Assembly: GCA_023424585.1 (NCBI GenBank)
Contig: JAFADT010000029.1
Coordinates: 1-13,832, forward strand
Direction of reading: 5' to 3'
From: Pseudomonadota bacterium
Lineage (GTDB): Bacteria; Myxococcota; Myxococcia; Myxococcales; Myxococcaceae
DNA length: 13,832 nucleotides
The number at the start of each line of letters is the position of its first letter. Positions within the stretch are counted from its first letter, which is position 1. Made by a program: the position numbers and the translations under genes. The notes under the pieces are model-generated. The model did not search any database, was not told where the DNA came from, and saw nothing but the letters and a program-made list of their open reading frames with translations. This document shows positions 6,720-13,832 of this stretch, piece after piece.

Positions 6720-7973
6720 ATGGCTGACAAGAAGCCCGTGAATCACATCCGCCTCACCTCCCACCCCGACGGACAGGCCCCCGGCGTCCCCCTGCGCTGG
6801 GGCGAGTCCGAGCCGCTGCGCCGCGGCCCGGTGGTGGCCACGCTCTCCGACCCCGCGAACCGCAACGTCATCGGCACGCACTCGGGCGCGTACTCCATCT
6901 ACCGCGCGCTGGCGGTGTCCGCGGGCAGGCTGCCGCAGGACCACAAGGCGGACCTGACCAACACCTCGCCCGCGGCGCAGGTGGGGCCGCATCCGGCGTG
7001 GAGCGACCCCAGGCGCATCGTGTCGCTGGACCCCTGGGGCGCGGTGGCGTCGCAGGTGTTCCGCGCCTACGCCGAGCAGGGCGTGGACTACCGGCCCACC
7101 ATCGCCGTCACCCGGGCCCACATCAACATGCCGGAGGTGCGCGAGGCCATCACCGCCGGCCGCCTCAAGGTGGACGGCGACCTCGTCGCGTCCAACGGCG
7201 ACGTGAAGGTGGTGAAGGCCGCGGTGGAGCCCGTCTGGTACCTGCCCGGCATCGCCGAGCGCTTCGGCCTCACGGAGGGCGCGCTGCGCCGGGGCCTCTT
7301 CGAGCACACCGGCGGCATGTACCCGGAGCTCATCACCCGCCCGGACCTGCATGTCTTCCTGCCGCCCATCGGCGGGCTGTCGCTGTATGTGTTTGGGAAC
7401 ATCTCCGCGCTGGCGGACAGGGACGTGCCGCTGGCGGCGCGCGTGCATGACGAGTGCAACGGCTCGGACGTCTTCGGCAGCGACATCTGCACCTGCCGGC
7501 CCTACCTGGTGCACGGCATCGAGGAGTGCGTGCGGATGGCGCAGCAGGGCGGGGTGGGGCTCATCGTCTACCACCGCAAGGAGGGCCGCGCGCTGGGCGA
7601 GGTGACCAAGTTCCTGGTCTACAACGCGCGCAAGCGCCAGGAGGGCGGCGACTCCGCGGCCACGTACTTCCACCGCACGGAGTGCGTGGCGGGCGTGCAG
7701 GACATGCGCTTCCAGGAGCTGATGCCGGACGTGCTGCACTGGCTGGGCATCACGCGCATCCACCGCTTCATCTCCATGAGCGACATGAAGCACGACGCCA
7801 TCGTGCGCTCGGGCATCGAGATCCTCGAGCGCGTCCCCATCCCGGACGGCCTGATTCCGGCGGACGCGAAGGTGGAGATGGAGGCGAAGAAGGCCGCGGG
7901 CTACTTCACGCGAGGGCCGGTGGCGGACGCGGGGGCGCTGGCGCAGGTGAAGGGACGGGACCTCGATGCTTGA
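6720..7973 (+). CDS. urc1: Urc1-like GTP cyclohydrolase II homologue, predicted uracil catabolism enzyme
   Basis: A 417-residue protein about twice the length of RibA. Residues 1-205 are an N-terminal extension absent from RibA. Residues 208-375 are the GTP cyclohydrolase II fold. The zinc ligands are intact: Cys246, Cys257 and Cys259 in the C-x10-C-x-C spacing of RibA. The motif YHRKEGRALG (284-293) matches RibA's Tyr-x-Arg-x-Glu-Gly-Arg, and Asp328-x-Arg330 matches RibA's catalytic Asp-x-Arg. The Asp-Thr-x-Glu-Ala-Asn segment that precedes it in RibA is replaced by an aromatic/Cys stretch. In the yeast URC pathway a homologue of this type is needed to open the uracil ring at the nucleotide level. 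The DUF1688 neighbour, which begins 8 bp before this gene ends, and the upp gene support that assignment over riboflavin synthesis. No other riboflavin gene is present. Confidence 0.85.
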   Translation: MADKKPVNHIRLTSHPDGQAPGVPLRWGESEPLRRGPVVATLSDPANRNVIGTHSGAYSIYRALAVSAGRLPQDHKADLTNTSPAAQVGPHPAWSDPRRIVSLDPWGAVASQVFRAYAEQGVDYRPTIAVTRAHINMPEVREAITAGRLKVDGDLVASNGDVKVVKAAVEPVWYLPGIAERFGLTEGALRRGLFEHTGGMYPELITRPDLHVFLPPIGGLSLYVFGNISALADRDVPLAARVHDECNGSDVFGSDICTCRPYLVHGIEECVRMAQQGGVGLIVYHRKEGRALGEVTKFLVYNARKRQEGGDSAATYFHRTECVAGVQDMRFQELMPDVLHWLGITRIHRFISMSDMKHDAIVRSGIEILERVPIPDGLIPADAKVEMEAKKAAGYFTRGPVADAGALAQVKGRDLDA

Positions 7974-9174
7974 GACGATCCGGGTGCAGGAGGTGTCTCC
8001 CACGGTGGCGTGGCTGCGCAGCCCGGCGGCCATCCGCGAGCGCTGCCATCAGGTGCTGGACCTGGGGCTCGCGGGCCGGCTGGAGTACTTCCGGGTGGAG
8101 CCGTCGAGGCTGCCCACGGTGGTGGACCGGGTGCTGGCGGTGACGCATGAGGCGTACCCCCGGCTGGACATCCCGGTGCACAGCCGCTGGAGGCACTTCG
8201 ACGCGGGCGGCGTGCCCCGGCTCGCGCAGCTGGAGGAGCAGCTGGCCCCGCTGCCGCCGGAGGAGCGCGCGCGGTCCAGGGTGGACCTGGGCGTGGTGAG
8301 CGTGCTGCTGGACGCGGGCAGCGGCCCGGCGTGGCGCTACGAGGAGCCCGGGGGCGCGACATACGTGCGCTCGGAGGGGCTGGCGGTGGCGTCGCTGCGC
8401 ATGTTCATGGCGGGCGCCTTCTCGTCGGATCCGGACCGGCCGCTGCGCGCGGACGCGGAGGCGCTGGGCCGGATGACGCGCGAGCAACTGGAGCGCGGCC
8501 TTCAGGTGTCCGAGTCCAATCCCTTGCTGGGCGTGGAGGGCCGGCTGCACCTGCTGCAGGGCCTGTCGCGCGTGTTGCCCAGGCCGGGGGCGATGTTCGA
8601 CATGCTGGCCGCGCACCGCCGCAGCGTGCGCGCGGCGGAGGTGCTCGGCACGGTGCTGGAGGTGCTGGGGCCCATCTGGCCGGGGCGCACGACGGTGGAC
8701 GGCGTGAACCTGGGGGACGTGTGGCCGCACCCGGCGCTCGGGCCGCCGGAGAGCGCGGACGCGCTGGTGCCCTTCCACAAGCTGTCCCAGTGGCTGGCGT
8801 ACTCGCTGGTGGAGCCGCTCGCGGAGGCGGGCGTGACGGTGACGGAGCTGGACGCGCTCACCGGCCTGCCGGAGTACCGCAACGGCGGCCTCTTCGTGGA
8901 CCTGGGCGTGCTGGTGCCGCAGGACCCGCGCCTGACGAGGGAGGTCCATGCGCCGGGAGACCCGCCCATCGTGGAGTGGCGGGCGCTGACGGTGGCGCTG
9001 CTGGACCGGGTGGCCGCGCTGGTGCGAGGGCGCCTGGAGATGAGCGCGGAGGAGCTGCCGCTGGCGAAGGTGCTCCAGGGCGGCACGTGGACGGCGGGGC
9101 GCCGGGTGGCGGCGGAGCTGCGCCCCGGGGGCGTGCCGCCCATCCGCATCCGCAGTGACGGCACGGTGTTCTGA
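7966..9174 (+). CDS. urc4: DUF1688 family protein (Urc4-like), predicted uracil catabolism
   Basis: A 402-residue cytoplasmic protein recognised as DUF1688 by [10 protein letters not shown] (about 72-81), [16 protein letters not shown] (about 270-285) and [18 protein letters not shown] (about 299-316). The family's mechanism is not settled. In yeast the homologue Urc4 is required for uracil use, and from memory ribosylurea builds up in urc4 mutants, which suggests it acts on that intermediate. The ATG at 7966 overlaps the end of the urc1-like gene by 8 bp (ATGCTTGA) and a G-rich GGGACGGGA precedes it, so translation is probably coupled. The conserved His, Arg, Asp and Glu residues would suit a hydrolase or lyase, but no known catalytic motif can be pointed to. 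The upp gene follows after 23 bp. Confidence 0.88.
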   Translation: MLETIRVQEVSPTVAWLRSPAAIRERCHQVLDLGLAGRLEYFRVEPSRLPTVVDRVLAVTHEAYPRLDIPVHSRWRHFDAGGVPRLAQLEEQLAPLPPEERARSRVDLGVVSVLLDAGSGPAWRYEEPGGATYVRSEGLAVASLRMFMAGAFSSDPDRPLRADAEALGRMTREQLERGLQVSESNPLLGVEGRLHLLQGLSRVLPRPGAMFDMLAAHRRSVRAAEVLGTVLEVLGPIWPGRTTVDGVNLGDVWPHPALGPPESADALVPFHKLSQWLAYSLVEPLAEAGVTVTELDALTGLPEYRNGGLFVDLGVLVPQDPRLTREVHAPGDPPIVEWRALTVALLDRVAALVRGRLEMSAEELPLAKVLQGGTWTAGRRVAAELRPGGVPPIRIRSDGTVF

Positions 9175-9184
9175 AACACAATCC

Positions 9185-9190
9185 AGGAGG
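9185..9190 (+). promoter_or_regulatory. Ribosome binding site of upp
   Basis: AGGAGG ends 7 bp before the ATG at 9198, in the 23-bp gap after the DUF1688 gene. It confirms the start and shows that upp is translated from its own site. Confidence 0.8.
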
Positions 9191-9197
9191 ACGACGC

Positions 9198-9833
9198 ATG
9201 GACTTCCCGAACTGCACGGTGGTGGATCACCCGCTGGTGAAGCACAAGCTGACGGTGATGCGCAGGACGGACACGAGCACGGCGTCCTTCCGGGCGCTGC
9301 TGGAGGAGATCTCCCTCCTGCTCGGGTACGAGGCGCTGCGAGACCTGAAGCTGCGCGAGGAGCAGATCGAGACGCCCATGGCCCGCACCACGGGCTGGGC
9401 GCTGGACGGCAAGAAGCTGGTGCTGGTGCCCATCCTGAGAGCGGGGCAGGGCATCCTGGACGGCCTCCTGCAACTGGTGCCCTCCGCGCGCGTGGGCCAC
9501 ATCGGCCTGTACCGGGACCCGGAGTCGCTGGGCGCCGTGGAGTACTACTACCGCGTGCCCTCCAACCTGGAGGACCGGGACGTCATCGTCTGTGACCCGA
9601 TGCTCGCGACGGGCAACTCCGCGGTGGCGGCGCTCCAGCGCGTGAAGCGGAGCCGCCCGGGCTCCCTGCGCTTCGTGTGTCTGCTCGCGTGCCCGGAGGG
9701 CCTGCTGAACCTGCGCGAGCACCACCCCGACGTGCGCGTCTTCACCGCCGCCATCGACGAGAAGCTGGACGCGCACGGCTACATCCTGCCCGGCCTGGGC
9801 GACGCGGGAGACCGCCTCTTCGGCACGAAGTAG
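9198..9833 (+). CDS. upp: Uracil phosphoribosyltransferase
   Basis: A 211-residue enzyme of the usual length that joins uracil and PRPP to make UMP and pyrophosphate. The PRPP loop is [13 protein letters not shown] at 129-141. The Arg-Ala-Gly of the family is at 81-83, and the uracil-binding end [18 protein letters not shown] closes the protein at 194-211, all as in bacterial Upp. It is the last gene of the cluster and most likely shares its transcript. It may serve general salvage, but its place behind the urc1- and urc4-like genes matches the yeast pathway, where a dedicated uracil phosphoribosyltransferase (Urc6) performs the first step. A weak hairpin (GGCCC 9833-9837, GGGCC 9844-9848) begins at the stop codon and might end the transcript. 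Confidence 0.95.
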   Translation: MDFPNCTVVDHPLVKHKLTVMRRTDTSTASFRALLEEISLLLGYEALRDLKLREEQIETPMARTTGWALDGKKLVLVPILRAGQGILDGLLQLVPSARVGHIGLYRDPESLGAVEYYYRVPSNLEDRDVIVCDPMLATGNSAVAALQRVKRSRPGSLRFVCLLACPEGLLNLREHHPDVRVFTAAIDEKLDAHGYILPGLGDAGDRLFGTK

Positions 9834-9882
9834 GCCCCGCACCGGGCCGCGACGGTTTCACGCCTTGGCTCTTGAGAACCAG

Positions 9883-9922
9883 GAAAAACGGATTTAAACG
9901 TTGAACGGCCTAAACGTTTTTG
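9883..9922. promoter_or_regulatory. AT-rich island with paired TAAACGTT repeats
   Basis: In the 111-bp gap before the secreted-protein gene, TAAACGTT occurs twice (9895-9902 and 9911-9918), repeating every 16 bp. Each contains the palindrome AACGTT, and the second extends to AAACGTTT. An outer inverted repeat, AAAAACG (9884-9890) with CGTTTTT (9915-9921), encloses both. TTGAGA (9872-9877) lies 17 bp before the first TAAACG, a possible promoter. The RNA could also fold as AAACGTT/AACGTTT and end in T5, resembling a terminator of the upp transcript. Its base composition contrasts sharply with the surroundings. Confidence 0.55.
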
Positions 9923-9944
9923 TCCATTTCCCGGGAGTCCAGGC

Positions 9945-11375
9945 ATGCGCGCGTCGTGGCGGTCCACCCTGATGGCGGTGATGTTGGGCGCGGTCTTCGC
10001 GGAAGGAGCGGCGGCGGCCGAGCCCGCGCCGGAAGCGCTCCGGCAGCAGGCCGGCACGCAGCGCTGGACGGAGAACCTCTCGGAGGGAACGGGCACGTCG
10101 GAGCTCGTGGGCACGCGCGACGGGCTGCTCTACGAGCCCAACGCGGTGATGCGCCGTCCGGAGGGCCTGAGCCGGCTCACGGGCCTCTTCGAGTTCCCCG
10201 CGCGCACCCTCGCGCAGCCCGTGGACACCTTCCGCCCGAGGGTCCAGGCGACGGTGGGCCTGGGGCAGGGCGTCGAGGTGGACGTGCGCGTGCGGAGCCC
10301 CGGAGGCGCCTGGAGCGAGTGGCGCACCGCCACCGGAGACGAAGCAGTGCGCCTGCCCCGCTCGGGCACGGAGGTGCAGGTGCGCCTGGCGCTCATCGCG
10401 GACGAGCGCGGCCGGGGCCCGGCGGTGCAGGAGGTGGCGCTGGAGGGCTGGCGCGAAGGCGGCGCCGAGGAGGCGCTCCAGGCGCTCACGCCGCTGACGT
10501 ACCGCGTGTACGCGACCCGTGAGGGCCTGGTGGGCGGCACCACGGCGAACGGCCACGTCATCAAGAGCAACGACCGCTTCGTGGCGCTGCCCTCGCGGCG
10601 AGGGCTCGCGTCGAACGGGGGCTCCGAGTACCAGGTGCGCGTCTGCTACTCGAAGACGGCGAAGTGCGCGACGACGTCTGTCTGGGACGTGGGCCCGTGG
10701 AACACGAAGGACGACTACTGGAACCCCTCCAGCGTGCGCGAGATGTGGAAGGCGCTGCCGCAGGGCAAGCCGGAGGCGCAGGCGGCGTACCAGGAGAACT
10801 TCAACGGCGGGTTGGATCAGTTCGGCCGCCGGCCGGCGAACCCCGCGGGCATCGACATCGCGGACGGGACGTTCTGGACGGACCTGGGCATGTCGAACAA
10901 CGACTGGGTGGACGTCACGTACCTGTGGACGTCCGGCGGCGGTTCGTCGACGGGGCTGGTCATCGACAGCAACAACGCGAACAACGACCAGGCGAAGGGC
11001 TACATCCAGCTGGCGGGCACGAGCTGGGCCGCGTCCACGAACGTGGCGGGCTACTACGGCACCAGCTACCTGGTGTCCCCGGGCGCGGCGGTGTCGGAGC
11101 CGGCGACGTTCTGGTTCTACCTCTCCGCGGCGGCCACGAAGACGGTGGACGCGTGGTGGACGGCGGCGAGCGACCGCTCCACGGCGGCGCCCTTCATCAT
11201 CACGAACGCGTCCGGCACGCAGCTGGCGAACGTGAAGGTGAACCAGACGGTCAACGGCGCCCGCTGGAACACGCTGGGCACGTGGAGCTTCCCGGCGGGG
11301 TGGAACAAGGTCCAGCTGAGCCGCTGGGTGACGGCGGGGACCTACGTGGTCGCGGACGCCATCCAGGTCCGGTGA
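9945..11375 (+). CDS. Secreted protein with barrel-like centre and golvesin-type C-terminal domain
   Basis: A 476-residue exported protein. Residues 1-25 form a signal peptide ([17 protein letters not shown]) with a predicted cut before EPAP. Residues about 50-168 look like a beta-sandwich. Residues about 186-328 carry [16 protein letters not shown], then [16 protein letters not shown] and [19 protein letters not shown]. The Thr-Ala-Asn-Gly and Asp-Val-Gly-Pro pieces recall double-psi beta-barrel proteins of the RlpA type, which bind or cut cell-wall glycans. The last about 140 residues ([16 protein letters not shown] to VVADAIQVR) match the golvesin C-terminal domain, an accessory module often found on secreted bacterial enzymes. 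No catalytic residue can be named. The ATG at 9945 is the only start that gives the signal peptide; GGGAG lies 7 bp upstream. It appears to be a separate unit from upp. Confidence 0.78.
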   Translation: MRASWRSTLMAVMLGAVFAEGAAAAEPAPEALRQQAGTQRWTENLSEGTGTSELVGTRDGLLYEPNAVMRRPEGLSRLTGLFEFPARTLAQPVDTFRPRVQATVGLGQGVEVDVRVRSPGGAWSEWRTATGDEAVRLPRSGTEVQVRLALIADERGRGPAVQEVALEGWREGGAEEALQALTPLTYRVYATREGLVGGTTANGHVIKSNDRFVALPSRRGLASNGGSEYQVRVCYSKTAKCATTSVWDVGPWNTKDDYWNPSSVREMWKALPQGKPEAQAAYQENFNGGLDQFGRRPANPAGIDIADGTFWTDLGMSNNDWVDVTYLWTSGGGSSTGLVIDSNNANNDQAKGYIQLAGTSWAASTNVAGYYGTSYLVSPGAAVSEPATFWFYLSAAATKTVDAWWTAASDRSTAAPFIITNASGTQLANVKVNQTVNGARWNTLGTWSFPAGWNKVQLSRWVTAGTYVVADAIQVR

Positions 11376-11437
11376 GCCGCATGGACGCACGGGGTTCCGG
11401 GCGGTAGAACGGTCCCCCGTCTCCGAGGAAGCCACCC

Positions 11438-12196
11438 ATGGCGTTGTTGCGCACCGTGATTCCGCCTCCCGTGGAGGAGCCCCACCTCTACACCGACCTC
11501 GCCTCCTGGTGGCCGTTGTTCTCGCCACCGGAGGAGTACGTGGAAGAGGCGGAGGATCTGCTCCCCCTGCTGCATCCGGAGGAGGGCCCGGCGCGCACGC
11601 TGCTGGAGCTGGGGTCGGGCGGTGGGAGCCTGGCCTTCCACCTGAAGAAGCACTTCACGCTGACGCTGACGGACCGCTCGCCGGAGATGGTGGCGGTGAG
11701 CCGCAAGGTGAATCCGGAGTGCGAGCACCGGGTGGGCGACATGCGCTCGCTGCGGCTGGGGCGCACGTTCGACCGGGTGATGGTGCACGACGCCATCATG
11801 TACGCGGTGGCGCGGGAGGACGCGCGGGCCACGGTCCTCACGGCGGCGGCGCACTGCCGTCCGGGGGGCCGGGTGGTGTTGTTGCCGGACTGCGTGCGGG
11901 AGACCTTCGAGCCCCTCACCGAGTCCGGAGGTCACGACGCGCCGGACGGGCGCGGCATGCGCTACCTCATGTGGACGTGGGATCCGGATCCGGACGATGA
12001 GACGTTCGAGACCGCGTTCGCCTATCTGCTGCGGGAAGCGGACGGCACGGTGAGCATGTCGCAGGAGCGCCACCGCTTCGGGCTGTTCCGGAGGGACGAC
12101 TGGCTCGAGTGGATGCGGGAGGCCGGCTGTCCCGCGACGACGCACAGGGACCCCTGGAACCGGGAGGTCTTCATCGGAGTGCGGGAGCAGGGGTGA
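11438..12196 (+). CDS. Class I SAM-dependent methyltransferase
   Basis: A 252-residue cytoplasmic protein with the Rossmann-fold methyltransferase signatures in order: motif I LLELGSGGGS (55-64), the acidic end of strand 2 at Asp79 (LTLTDRSPEM), Gly100-Asp101-Met in the adenine-binding loop, a post-II segment FDRVMVHDAIMYAV (111-124), and RPGGRVVLLPD (141-151) as motif III. The C-terminal part (about 175-250) contains WTWDPDPDDETFETAFAYLL and FRRDDWLEWMREAGC, typical of small-molecule methyltransferases. The acceptor cannot be predicted. GAGGA at 11425-11429 lies 8 bp before the ATG. The stop overlaps the start of the CapA-family gene (TGATG), so the two are almost certainly co-translated, and the pair starts 62 bp after the secreted-protein gene. 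Confidence 0.88.
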   Translation: MALLRTVIPPPVEEPHLYTDLASWWPLFSPPEEYVEEAEDLLPLLHPEEGPARTLLELGSGGGSLAFHLKKHFTLTLTDRSPEMVAVSRKVNPECEHRVGDMRSLRLGRTFDRVMVHDAIMYAVAREDARATVLTAAAHCRPGGRVVLLPDCVRETFEPLTESGGHDAPDGRGMRYLMWTWDPDPDDETFETAFAYLLREADGTVSMSQERHRFGLFRRDDWLEWMREAGCPATTHRDPWNREVFIGVREQG

Positions 12197-13506
12197 TGCG
12201 AGGGTGGGGGGCCTTGCTGCTGTTCATCCCGGCGTGGGGGATGGCCGCGCCCGCGCGCGTGGAGCTCGTCTTTGGCGGAGACGTGATTCCGCACGGCGAG
12301 GTGAGGTCGGTGGCGAAGGCCCACGCGAAGGGCGGAAGCGGCGGGGCCCCGTCGCAGAACCACGAGGGGTGGGACCACGTCTTCGGGCCGCTGTCGGACG
12401 TGTTGCGCACGGCGGACGTGGGCGTGGTGAACCTGGAGACGCCGGTCACGGCGAACGACAAGGCCGTCACGAAGGAGCTGGTCTTCAACGCACCCCCAGC
12501 GCTGGTGGAGGCGCTGGTGAGCGCGGGCGTGAAGGTGGTGTCCACGGGCAACAACCACGCGAGGGATCAGCACGTGGAAGGCCTGGTGGAGACGCTGAGG
12601 CACCTGGACGCGGCGGGGCTGCGCCACGCGGGCACGGGGGCGACGCGGGACGCGGCCTGGGAGCCGGCGTTCATGGAGGTGAGGGGCATGAAGCTGGGCT
12701 TCCTCTCCTTCACGAGGAGCCTGAATGGCTTCAGCAACCCGAAGGAAGCGGACGCACCGCACGCGGCGCTGGTGCCCTATCCGGAGCACGCCTCCCGCAG
12801 GGGCCTGACGCCGGAGGAAGCGGTGGAGCGGGTGCGGGCCGCGGCGGCGAGGTGTGACGCGCTCTTCGTGCTGGGGCACTGGGGGAACGAGTACAAGGAC
12901 ACGCCGCATCCCCTGGACCGGGCCTTGGGCCAGGCCTTCCTGGAGGCGGGGGCCCTCGCGGTCATCGGCCATCATCCGCACGTGTTGCAGCCGTTGGAGG
13001 CATACACGACGAAGGCGGGGCGCCGGGGCTTCATCGCGTATTCGTTGGGCAACCTGGTGGCGAACCAGGCGCGCTTCTACCGGCACGTGAAGGGGCAACT
13101 GGGGAAGGATGGAGACAAGAGGGACACGCTGCTCCTGAGAGTCGGAGTGACCCGGGCGGAGCCCGGGGCCCCGGTGTCGCTGGCGGATGTTTCGGTGTTG
13201 CCGGTGTGGATTGAGAACAACGCCCAGGGCCGCCGGGCCGGAGAGAAGCGAAACATCCAACCCGTGTTCATCGACCGCGAGATTGAAGAAGTGTCGCGGA
13301 GGTTGGCCGCGCTGGCCCAGCGCGGCGCGGCACCCGACAAGACCGCCCGAGCGGAGAAGGCCGCCCTGGAGCAGCGCCTGGCTGGCGCCCGCTACCGCCG
13401 CGAACGCATCTTGCGGATGCTGCCCGCGGAGTTCCGGGTGGCGACGCCAGAGCTCCGGAGAAGGGGCGACGGAGCCATGGGGCTGACGGCTCAGACCGTG
13501 CCGTGA
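12196..13506 (+). CDS. CapA family (poly-gamma-glutamate synthesis type) metallophosphatase-like protein
   Basis: A 436-residue exported protein. Residues 1-18 form a short signal peptide with cleavage around GMA-APA. The CapA signatures follow: FGGDV (26-30, Asp29), NLETPVT (79-85), GNNHARD (118-124), LGHWGNEY (226-233), IGHHPHVLQPLEAY (257-270) and YSLGNLV (282-288). These are metal-binding positions of a calcineurin-like fold. CapA proteins take part in making or anchoring poly-gamma-glutamate capsules, but many family members stand alone with other envelope or phosphatase roles, and no capB, capC or capE lies nearby. The ATG at 12196 shares a base with the preceding stop codon; a longer in-frame start at 12109 lacks the exposed signal peptide. 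The tail (about 350-436) is rich in Arg, Ala and Glu and probably helical. Confidence 0.87.
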   Translation: MRGWGALLLFIPAWGMAAPARVELVFGGDVIPHGEVRSVAKAHAKGGSGGAPSQNHEGWDHVFGPLSDVLRTADVGVVNLETPVTANDKAVTKELVFNAPPALVEALVSAGVKVVSTGNNHARDQHVEGLVETLRHLDAAGLRHAGTGATRDAAWEPAFMEVRGMKLGFLSFTRSLNGFSNPKEADAPHAALVPYPEHASRRGLTPEEAVERVRAAAARCDALFVLGHWGNEYKDTPHPLDRALGQAFLEAGALAVIGHHPHVLQPLEAYTTKAGRRGFIAYSLGNLVANQARFYRHVKGQLGKDGDKRDTLLLRVGVTRAEPGAPVSLADVSVLPVWIENNAQGRRAGEKRNIQPVFIDREIEEVSRRLAALAQRGAAPDKTARAEKAALEQRLAGARYRRERILRMLPAEFRVATPELRRRGDGAMGLTAQTVP

Positions 13507-13721
13507 ACCGGCGGCACGCGAGCGATGAGCTCCGCGAGCTGTCCCCGGCAGGTGACGCAGCGCTGACGGAACTCCTCGCTGAGGTCCTGGGGGAGGGTGA
13601 GCGTGTCCCAGGACGCCAGCGCATGGCGGGCGGCATCGGCCCAGACGTCCAACAGCCGGTGGACAGGAGCGCGGGTCCCAGCCCAGGCAGTGCACGCGTC
13701 CGGGCACCCGGGCCGCCCCAT
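13491..13721 (-). CDS. Short minus-strand frame, probably the 3' end of a broken or larger gene
   Basis: The frame encodes 76 residues ending LAELIARVPPVHGTV. I do not recognise it. About 49 of its last 55 codons end in G or C, and the residue mix (LLDVWADAARHALASW, then LPQDLSEEFRQRCVTC with a Cys-x-x-Cys) looks like genuine protein, unlike the plus-strand frame across it. It converges on the CapA-family gene and overlaps its end by 16 bp. The beginning is doubtful. An in-frame stop lies at 13734-13736 just before the ATG, and protein-like sequence continues upstream in two other minus-strand frames to the window edge (see findings). It may be a frameshifted pseudogene whose start lies outside the window, or a small independent gene. 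Confidence 0.45.
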   Translation of the reverse strand: MGRPGCPDACTAWAGTRAPVHRLLDVWADAARHALASWDTLTLPQDLSEEFRQRCVTCRGQLAELIARVPPVHGTV

Positions 13722-13832
13722 CCGGCAGCCGAGTCACCCGTGGCCCGGAGCCAAAGAGACAAGGCCTGCTGCGAGCCCCCGAACTGCTCCTGAAGCCCCT
13801 CCGCCCGGACAGGCTGGAGGTGTGGGCGGATG

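Noticed and set aside
6720..7973. Assignment as ribA in riboflavin synthesis
   Set aside because: The RibA substrate segment is replaced, the protein is twice as long, no FMN riboswitch or rib gene is near, and DUF1688 and upp neighbours fit URC.
6399..13737. Long minus-strand open frames across mmsA, urc1, urc4, upp, the secreted protein and capA (e.g. 6399-8033, 8502-9842, 9894-11528, 12022-13737)
   Set aside because: They are antisense shadows of GC-rich genes, rich in His/Arg/Gly/Ala, without domains, and they cross the boundaries of well-supported genes.
13503..13793. Plus-strand frame following capA (GTGA overlap)
   Set aside because: Its third codon positions are less GC-rich than those of the minus-strand frame across the same bases, and its second half has a shadow-like composition.

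Overview
The window looks like chromosomal DNA of a fruiting myxobacterium (Myxococcus/Corallococcus type). GC content is very high, with G or C at most third codon positions. The first gene ends in a MYXO-CTERM-type tail (Gly-Gly-Cys-Ser-Thr-Gly, hydrophobic stretch, Arg-Arg-Arg), which is characteristic of this group. Ten protein genes on the plus strand can be supported, plus one short minus-strand frame at the right edge. I see no rRNA, tRNA, CRISPR array or insertion sequence.

Layout: (1) 97-2118 is a secreted, surface-anchored DUF4091 / GH123-like protein. (2) 2119-2434 is a gene-free stretch with a 79-bp-period repeat whose palindromic cores point in opposite directions. (3) 2435-2959 is a GNAT acetyltransferase. 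(4) 3139-4368 is a two-domain protein matching the kinase and phosphatase parts of bacterial Pnkp. It lacks the ligase part and the kinase acceptor motif. (5) 4549-4989 is a small unrecognised helical protein preceded by a 27-nt dyad. (6) 5164-9833 is a four-gene cluster: mmsA, urc1-like, urc4-like (DUF1688), upp. (7) 9945-11375 is a secreted protein with a golvesin-type C-terminal domain, preceded by an AT-rich repeat island. (8) 11438-13506 is a translationally coupled pair, a methyltransferase and a CapA-family protein. (9) 13491-13832 (minus) is a short convergent frame that may be the end of a broken gene.

The main system is the 5164-9833 cluster, read as a bacterial version of the URC uracil catabolic route known from the yeast Lachancea kluyveri. 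Upp would make UMP from uracil and PRPP. The Urc1-like GTP-cyclohydrolase-II homologue would attack the pyrimidine ring of the nucleotide, and the DUF1688 protein would act on the ribosylurea-type product. MmsA, a CoA-acylating dehydrogenase, would turn the three-carbon remnant (malonate semialdehyde) into acetyl-CoA instead of the 3-hydroxypropionate excreted by yeast. No transporter, regulator or urea-handling gene lies in the cluster, so nitrogen release would have to be encoded elsewhere. The gene calls are secure; the pathway assignment is inference from gene content and order.
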